21,464 nucleotides of DNA from Sphingomonas sp. (GTDB lineage Bacteria; Pseudomonadota; Alphaproteobacteria; Sphingomonadales; Sphingomonadaceae). The position numbers were made by a program, and so were the translations under genes. The notes under the pieces are model-generated. The model was given only the letters and a program-made list of their open reading frames with translations. It did not search any database and was not told the origin of the DNA. This document shows positions 18,482 to 21,464 of this stretch, piece by piece. The stretch is from NCBI GenBank assembly GCA_025981625.1, contig JAICXF010000031.1, forward strand, positions 1 through 21,464. Direction: 5' to 3'. How positions within the stretch are numbered: the stretch's first letter is position 1; every line of letters starts with the position of its first letter.

Positions 18482-18636
18482 AAGAGAGTCGTTCTTCCTG
18501 TATTCAAATTCGCTTGCCGCGCCGCGCCACCATGGCGAGGCTCCTGCACGCGGGCCTGGCTTCAATGCCGTGCCGCTCCCGGCGCATCCGGGCTCGGCGT
18601 CCATGAGACGGCTCGTTCCGGACAGCCGCCAATGCG

Positions 18637-18681
18637 AAAAAGCGCGTTCCGGTGCCGGCCTCGCCGGTTCACCGCACGCGC
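18637..18681 (-). terminator. Intrinsic terminator 155 bases upstream of rpsA
   Basis: On the minus strand GCGCGT, GGTG and CCGGC pair with GCCGG, CACC and ACGCGC around a GAG loop, with an AA bulge and a small internal loop, giving 15 base pairs. Five T residues follow directly (complement of 18641-18637). It could end the OmpA-like transcript, a small RNA, or act as an attenuator before rpsA. Confidence 0.7.
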
Positions 18682-18735
18682 TCGCCGAAAGAGACGGGCT
18701 GCCCAGAGAGGATCACCGCCCGCCGGACGGTGGCG
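18637..18735 (-). ncRNA. Candidate small RNA or rpsA leader RNA
   Basis: If transcription starts just after the TAAGGG hexamer, the RNA would be about 95-100 bases. It would open with a hairpin of CACCGTCC / GGGCGGTG (18732-18714, one G-U pair, GGC loop), continue through a pyrimidine-rich segment (ATCCTCTCTGGG, then GTCTCTTTC), and end in the terminator hairpin plus five U residues. That is the layout of many bacterial small RNAs. No known family was recognised. Expression is not shown by sequence alone. Confidence 0.3.
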
Positions 18736-18753
18736 CCCTTAGCTTAGAGGCCC

Positions 18754-18789
18754 CCGGAGGGCAAGCGCCAGACGGCGCCCGCCCTCCGG
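18754..18789. terminator. GC-rich two-part hairpin after the OmpA-like gene
   Basis: CCGGAGGGC (18754-18762) pairs with GCCCTCCGG (18781-18789), and inside it GCGCC (18765-18769) pairs with GGCGC (18774-18778) around an AGAC loop. It lies 17 bases after the OmpA-like stop on the minus strand. No U-run follows, so termination efficiency is doubtful; it also overlaps the promoter-like TTGCCC. Confidence 0.45.
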
Positions 18790-18805
18790 AAACAGCGTCG
18801 TGCGC

Positions 18806-19687
18806 CTATCCGCGCTCGGGCGCGGGAGCCGGTGGCGGAGGCGGAGGCGGCGGGGCCGGGCACGTGTCCGTCGCCAGGATCACACTGCCGTCCGGACAAG
18901 TCTGAGTCGCCGGAGGAGGCGGCGGCGGAGGCGGAGGCGGAGGCGGCGGTGGCGGCGGAGGCGGCGGCGGGGCCGCGAAGAAGTTGTAGGCGAGCCCGAC
19001 CAGCAGGCTCACGGACTTGTAATTGCCGTGCAGATTGTACGGAAGAGCGCTCGAGCAGGTCGTCTGGCAGAATGGGCCGAAGTTCATGCGCGCGGTCTGG
19101 AAATAACGCGCCTTCAGATTGGCGTCGAGGTGCGGACTGACGGGGGCGCGCAGCTCGGCCAGCAGCTGCCAGGCGAGCGAGTGATCAGTCGAGGTAAAGC
19201 TCAGTGCGTTCGATGGGTGAAAATCGGAGCGAACGGAGGTGCGCGCCGCGCCGATACCGGCGCCGATCGAAGCATTGATGCCATTGTCGGGGCCCAGGTC
19301 GAGCAGCAGGTTGAGCATCGCGCTGGTGTTACGAATGCGCCCGTCCGAGATATAATGGGTCGGGTTATTGGGCACGAGGATCTGCGCCAGCGCAGGGATG
19401 GCCATCGTCGCCGACTTGATGCTCGCCGATTTGTGCGCAAGCTCGCCTTCGACGCGGAAGCGTCCGAGATCGTAGCCAACCACGCCGTCGACATCGTAGC
19501 CGAGCTTCTCGCGCATGCGGATGCCCTGGTCAATCGACACGGCCGAATTGGTGAACTTGAGGTCGAGCGGCAGCGGTTTGCTCAAGCCCCCATCGACTCC
19601 GATATATACGGCATCGGTGTGCGCCAAAGCCGGCGAAGCGATCCCCGTCGACACAAGCGCTGCAGCGATCATCAGCTTGCGCATCAT
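18806..19687 (-). CDS. OmpA-like outer-membrane beta-barrel with poly-proline tail, no OmpA C-terminal domain
   Basis: The 293-residue precursor has a clear signal peptide (MMRKLMIAAALVSTGIASPALA). The mature part to about residue 237 reads as an eight-stranded OmpA-type barrel: YIGVDGGLSKPLPL at the start, YDVDGVVGYDLGRFRVEGELAH, and SVSLLVGLAYNFF as the last strand. It is followed by 20 prolines (residues 240-259), the insert TCPDGSVILATDTCP with two cysteines, eight more prolines, and the end APAPERG. Typical sphingomonad relatives continue into a peptidoglycan-binding OmpA domain; here the frame stops and no remnant is visible downstream. AAGGGG precedes the start; the second ATG (19682-19684) is an equally good choice. 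Role is probably structural; cell-wall anchoring by the usual domain is not possible. Confidence 0.85.
   Translation of the reverse strand: MMRKLMIAAALVSTGIASPALAHTDAVYIGVDGGLSKPLPLDLKFTNSAVSIDQGIRMREKLGYDVDGVVGYDLGRFRVEGELAHKSASIKSATMAIPALAQILVPNNPTHYISDGRIRNTSAMLNLLLDLGPDNGINASIGAGIGAARTSVRSDFHPSNALSFTSTDHSLAWQLLAELRAPVSPHLDANLKARYFQTARMNFGPFCQTTCSSALPYNLHGNYKSVSLLVGLAYNFFAAPPPPPPPPPPPPPPPPPPPPATQTCPDGSVILATDTCPAPPPPPPPPAPAPERG
18911..18970 (-). repeat. Proline-codon simple repeat (20 codons) in the OmpA-like gene
   Basis: Twenty consecutive proline codons (CCG, CCT, one CCA) form a GGC/GGA-rich low-complexity tract. A second run of eight proline codons lies at 18830-18853. Such tracts can change length by replication slippage in steps of three. 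Confidence 0.9.
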
Positions 19688-19892
19688 GAAATCCCCTTTT
19701 CTCCACGCTCCGAGGCGGAGCGAGTCTGGACTGGAGTTAAGCCAAATCGCTCTGTTTCAACAAGATGCAGAGTGTTGCAGTAATGACGCACGTCGCAAAA
19801 CATTCAACGCAGCGATTTTCTCTAGCGCATTGGCAGGCGATTAACCATGTCCGCTGAGGCGAGTTTCAGCCTCTGCGCGCAAACAGTGGCGC
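19688..19892. promoter_or_regulatory. Divergent intergenic region, OmpA-like gene / CAP gene
   Basis: This 205-base gap separates two divergently transcribed exported-protein genes and must hold both promoters. AAGGGG at the left edge is the ribosome-binding site of the barrel gene. The stretch is locally AT-richer (around 19736-19830). I cannot point to a convincing -35/-10 pair. Confidence 0.35.
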
Positions 19893-20456
19893 ATGAGAAA
19901 AATGCGAATCCTTGCCGGCGTCATTCTCGCCGCTGCCGCGACGGGCGCATCGACCCAATCGATCCAACAGCATGGCGCAACGGGCGAGCTCGCCGCTCGG
20001 CTCCTTGCCGCGCAGAACCGTGAGCGTGCGATGGTCGGTGCGCCGCCGCTGCAGTGGGACGCCAATCTCGCCGAGCACGCCGCATCCTACGGCCCGGTGC
20101 TCGCCAGCCTGCACCGGCTGGTTCACAGCCCGCGCGCCGGGCGCCCGGGCGAACGCGAGAACCTCGTGATGTCCTGGCACGGCACCCTCAGTCCGGAGGC
20201 GATGATCGATCTCTGGACCCGCGAGAAGCGCCTGCTTCAACCCGGAAGCATCCGCTTCCCGGCCGTCAGCCGCACTGGCGCGTGGGAGGACGTGGCTCAT
20301 TACACGCAGATGGTCTGGCCGATGACGACCCGGGTCGGCTGCGCGATCTATGCCGCCGACTGGGATTATCTGATCTGCCGCTATTCGCCGCCGGGCAACA
20401 TCGATGGCAAGCCCATCTACGCTGCCGCCACCGTGGTCGCCGCCGCAACGCCCTGA
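19893..20456 (+). CDS. Secreted CAP-domain (SCP/PR-1-like) protein
   Basis: CAP-superfamily proteins are secreted alpha-beta-alpha sandwiches with varied roles, rarely defined in bacteria. The 187-residue precursor has a signal peptide (MRKMRILAGVILAAAATGAS). The domain begins with LLAAQNRERAMVGAPPLQWD, the usual first helix and LxWD turn. The tetrad region is visible: an HS motif near residue 78, ENL near residue 87, and the hallmark VAHYTQMVW around residues 134-142. It ends with GCAIY, then CRYSPPGNIDG, matching the conserved CxYxPxGN element. Two ATGs three codons apart are possible starts; there is no strong ribosome-binding site. It is convergent with the second GGDEF-EAL gene, 54 bases apart. 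Confidence 0.92.
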   Translation: MRKMRILAGVILAAAATGASTQSIQQHGATGELAARLLAAQNRERAMVGAPPLQWDANLAEHAASYGPVLASLHRLVHSPRAGRPGERENLVMSWHGTLSPEAMIDLWTREKRLLQPGSIRFPAVSRTGAWEDVAHYTQMVWPMTTRVGCAIYAADWDYLICRYSPPGNIDGKPIYAAATVVAAATP

Positions 20457-20460
20457 GCTT

Positions 20461-20474
20461 CGCTCTTGAGCGAT
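20461..20474. repeat. Short palindrome between convergent genes
   Basis: TCGCTC and GAGCGA meet around TT just after the CAP-gene stop. It may be a small terminator hairpin, but no U-run follows on either strand. Confidence 0.3.
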
Positions 20475-20510
20475 GAGAGCCGACGGGCGCCGGCCCAGGC
20501 TCCTCCCGCG

Positions 20511-21464
20511 CTACCAGCGGCGGTTGGCTCGTGGCCGGGATGCTCGCTTGTTGCTCTGCGCTCCATCGTCCTGTTCGCTTTGCGCCAGGAAGCTGCGCAC
20601 GGCGTCGCCGGATATTGCGCGACCGAATAGCCAGCCCTGTGCTTCGGAACAGCCGAAATTGGCGAGCGCGTTGCGGATCTGCTCGGATTCGACGCCTTCG
20701 GCGGTGATCGGCACGTCGAGGTTGTGCCCCAGCCCGGCAATCGTGTTGACGATCGCGGCCGTCTGTTCGCTTTTGACGATCGTAGTGATGAAGCTCTTGT
20801 CGATTTTGATGCGATCGAGCGGCAGGCCGTTGACCTGGGCGAGGCTGGCGTAGCCGGTGCCGAAATCGTCGAGCGAGATGCTGATGCCCACGTTCTTGAG
20901 GCTCGCGATGATCGTGAGGACCTGTTCGCGGTCCTCGAGCAGGAGGCCTTCGGTAATCTCGATTTCCAACCGATTGGCGGGAAATCCGCTGCTCGCGAGC
21001 AGCTTGAGGATCTGCTCGGCCAGCGTCGGATCGCGGAACTGCACCGATGACACGTTGACGGCCAGCTTCAGGTGCGGTGGCCACGACCGTGCTTCCGCGA
21101 GCGCCTGCTCGAGCACGCTGAGCGTCAGCGGACCGATGAGCCCGGTGCGTTCGGCGGTCTCCAGGAACCCATCGGCCTCAAGCAATCCGCGCGAGCCGGA
21201 GCGCCAGCGAGCCAGTGCTTCGAAGCCGACCACCTTGCGCGAGTTGAGATCGACCACCGGCTGAAAGAAGGGCACGAACTCGCCCGCCTTGATTCCGCGC
21301 CGGATGTCCTCCTCGAGTTTCAGCCGCGCGCTGATTTCGCGCTCCAGCTCTTCGTCGAACCACGCGAAGCCGTTGCGGCCGTTATGCTTGGCCGCATAAA
21401 GCGCGACGTCTGCCTGCCGGAGGGCACCCTCGGAACCGCCGCAAGCCGTCAGGCGCGCGATGCC
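20511..21464 (-). CDS. GGDEF-EAL protein, C-terminal part (5' end outside window)
   Basis: The open frame reaches the right edge without a start. The first visible residues are the end of a GGDEF domain (ALRQADVALYAAKHNGRN, then FAWFDEELE). A complete EAL domain follows, beginning FVPFFQPVVDLNSRKVVGFEALARW. Its catalytic residues are in place: EAL, NVSSVQF, EITEGLLL, DDFGTG, KIDKS and AEGVESE, so phosphodiesterase activity is likely. The tail is basic and serine rich (SNKRASRPRANRRW). A GTG at 21273-21275 inside EFVPFF is not the true start. The GGDEF signature itself is outside the window, so cyclase activity cannot be judged. It resembles the 14421 gene in domain order but differs in sequence. 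Confidence 0.93.
   Translation of the reverse strand, partial: GIARLTACGGSEGALRQADVALYAAKHNGRNGFAWFDEELEREISARLKLEEDIRRGIKAGEFVPFFQPVVDLNSRKVVGFEALARWRSGSRGLLEADGFLETAERTGLIGPLTLSVLEQALAEARSWPPHLKLAVNVSSVQFRDPTLAEQILKLLASSGFPANRLEIEITEGLLLEDREQVLTIIASLKNVGISISLDDFGTGYASLAQVNGLPLDRIKIDKSFITTIVKSEQTAAIVNTIAGLGHNLDVPITAEGVESEQIRNALANFGCSEAQGWLFGRAISGDAVRSFLAQSEQDDGAQSNKRASRPRANRRW

Larger units (their letters stand above)
18482..18805. other. Non-coding region upstream of rpsA
   Basis: This 324-base stretch lies between the OmpA-like stop and rpsA. I see no credible protein gene; open frames here run antisense into rpsA or have no start signal. It holds, on the minus strand in order, a GC hairpin (18754-18789), a promoter-like pair TTGCCC (18764-18759) and TAAGGG (18741-18736) with 17 bases between, an 8-bp hairpin (18714-18732), an intrinsic terminator (18637-18681), and a 5-bp CCCGG/CCGGG hairpin nearer rpsA. 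It may be an rpsA leader with an attenuator or a free small RNA followed by the rpsA promoter. Confidence 0.5.

Noticed and set aside
18637..18735. Resemblance to the 4.5S signal-recognition-particle RNA (GGTGAACCGG segment)
   Set aside because: The conserved apical GGAAGGAAGC-type loop is absent and the hairpin is better read as an intrinsic terminator.
16841..18742. 633-codon open frame antisense to rpsA
   Set aside because: It mirrors the six S1 repeats and has no motif of its own; a shadow of biased codon use.
18830..18970. Repetitive tract as a CRISPR or intergenic repeat array
   Set aside because: It is a run of proline codons in frame within a coding gene, with no spacer structure.
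18800..19783. 327-codon plus-strand open frame over the barrel gene
   Set aside because: Its arginine run is the antisense of the proline codons; no start signal or domain.

Overview
The window reads as ordinary, GC-rich chromosome from an alphaproteobacterium, most probably a sphingomonad. Supporting signs are a DUF2794 protein, an OmpA-type barrel with a long poly-proline tail, an AhpC/AhpD/OxyR/KatG peroxide cluster, and the gene style of RimO, S1 and IHF-beta. I see no insertion sequence, integrase, phage gene, CRISPR array or rRNA, and no sign of recent transfer. Genus assignment is inference from protein character only.

Layout, left to right. (1) 1-2288, minus strand: two nucleotide-sugar dehydrogenases, ugd followed by a tviB-type gene that runs off the left edge; this looks like the edge of a surface-polysaccharide locus. 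(2) 2404-5614, plus strand: rimO, an acetate-channel (SatP/YaaH) gene, and an unknown multi-pass membrane protein under a strong promoter with an operator-like repeat. (3) 5595-6619, minus strand: serine O-acetyltransferase (epsC type) coupled to a DUF2794 gene, and facing them a TauE/SafE permease with no ordinary start codon in the expected place. (4) 7565-12092: a peroxide-defence block. ahpC and ahpD are on the minus strand with an intrinsic terminator between them, oxyR is divergent from ahpC, and katG is convergent with oxyR. (5) 12205-14317: pgsA, a divergent LplT-like lysophospholipid transporter, and a 55-residue single-span membrane protein. (6) 14421-18481, all minus strand: rpsA, terminator, ihfB, tRNA-Leu(UAA), then a membrane GGDEF-EAL protein whose cyclase half looks degenerate. 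(7) 18482-18805: a 324-base non-coding stretch with a strong intrinsic terminator and other hairpins, possibly a small RNA or an rpsA leader. (8) 18806-21464: an OmpA-like barrel without the usual peptidoglycan-binding domain, a secreted CAP-domain protein, and the 3' part of a second GGDEF-EAL gene that runs off the right edge.

The clearest functional unit is the peroxide block: OxyR carries both redox cysteines, AhpC and AhpD form a peroxidase/reductant pair of the mycobacterial kind, and KatG removes high peroxide. I did not find a clearly new biological system. The best leads are regulatory: the ahpC-ahpD terminator, the paired dyads before tviB, the operator over a consensus -35 at 4449-4468, and the structured region before rpsA. 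Two protein oddities also deserve a look: the OmpA-like protein lacking its C-terminal domain and the degenerate GGDEF domain.
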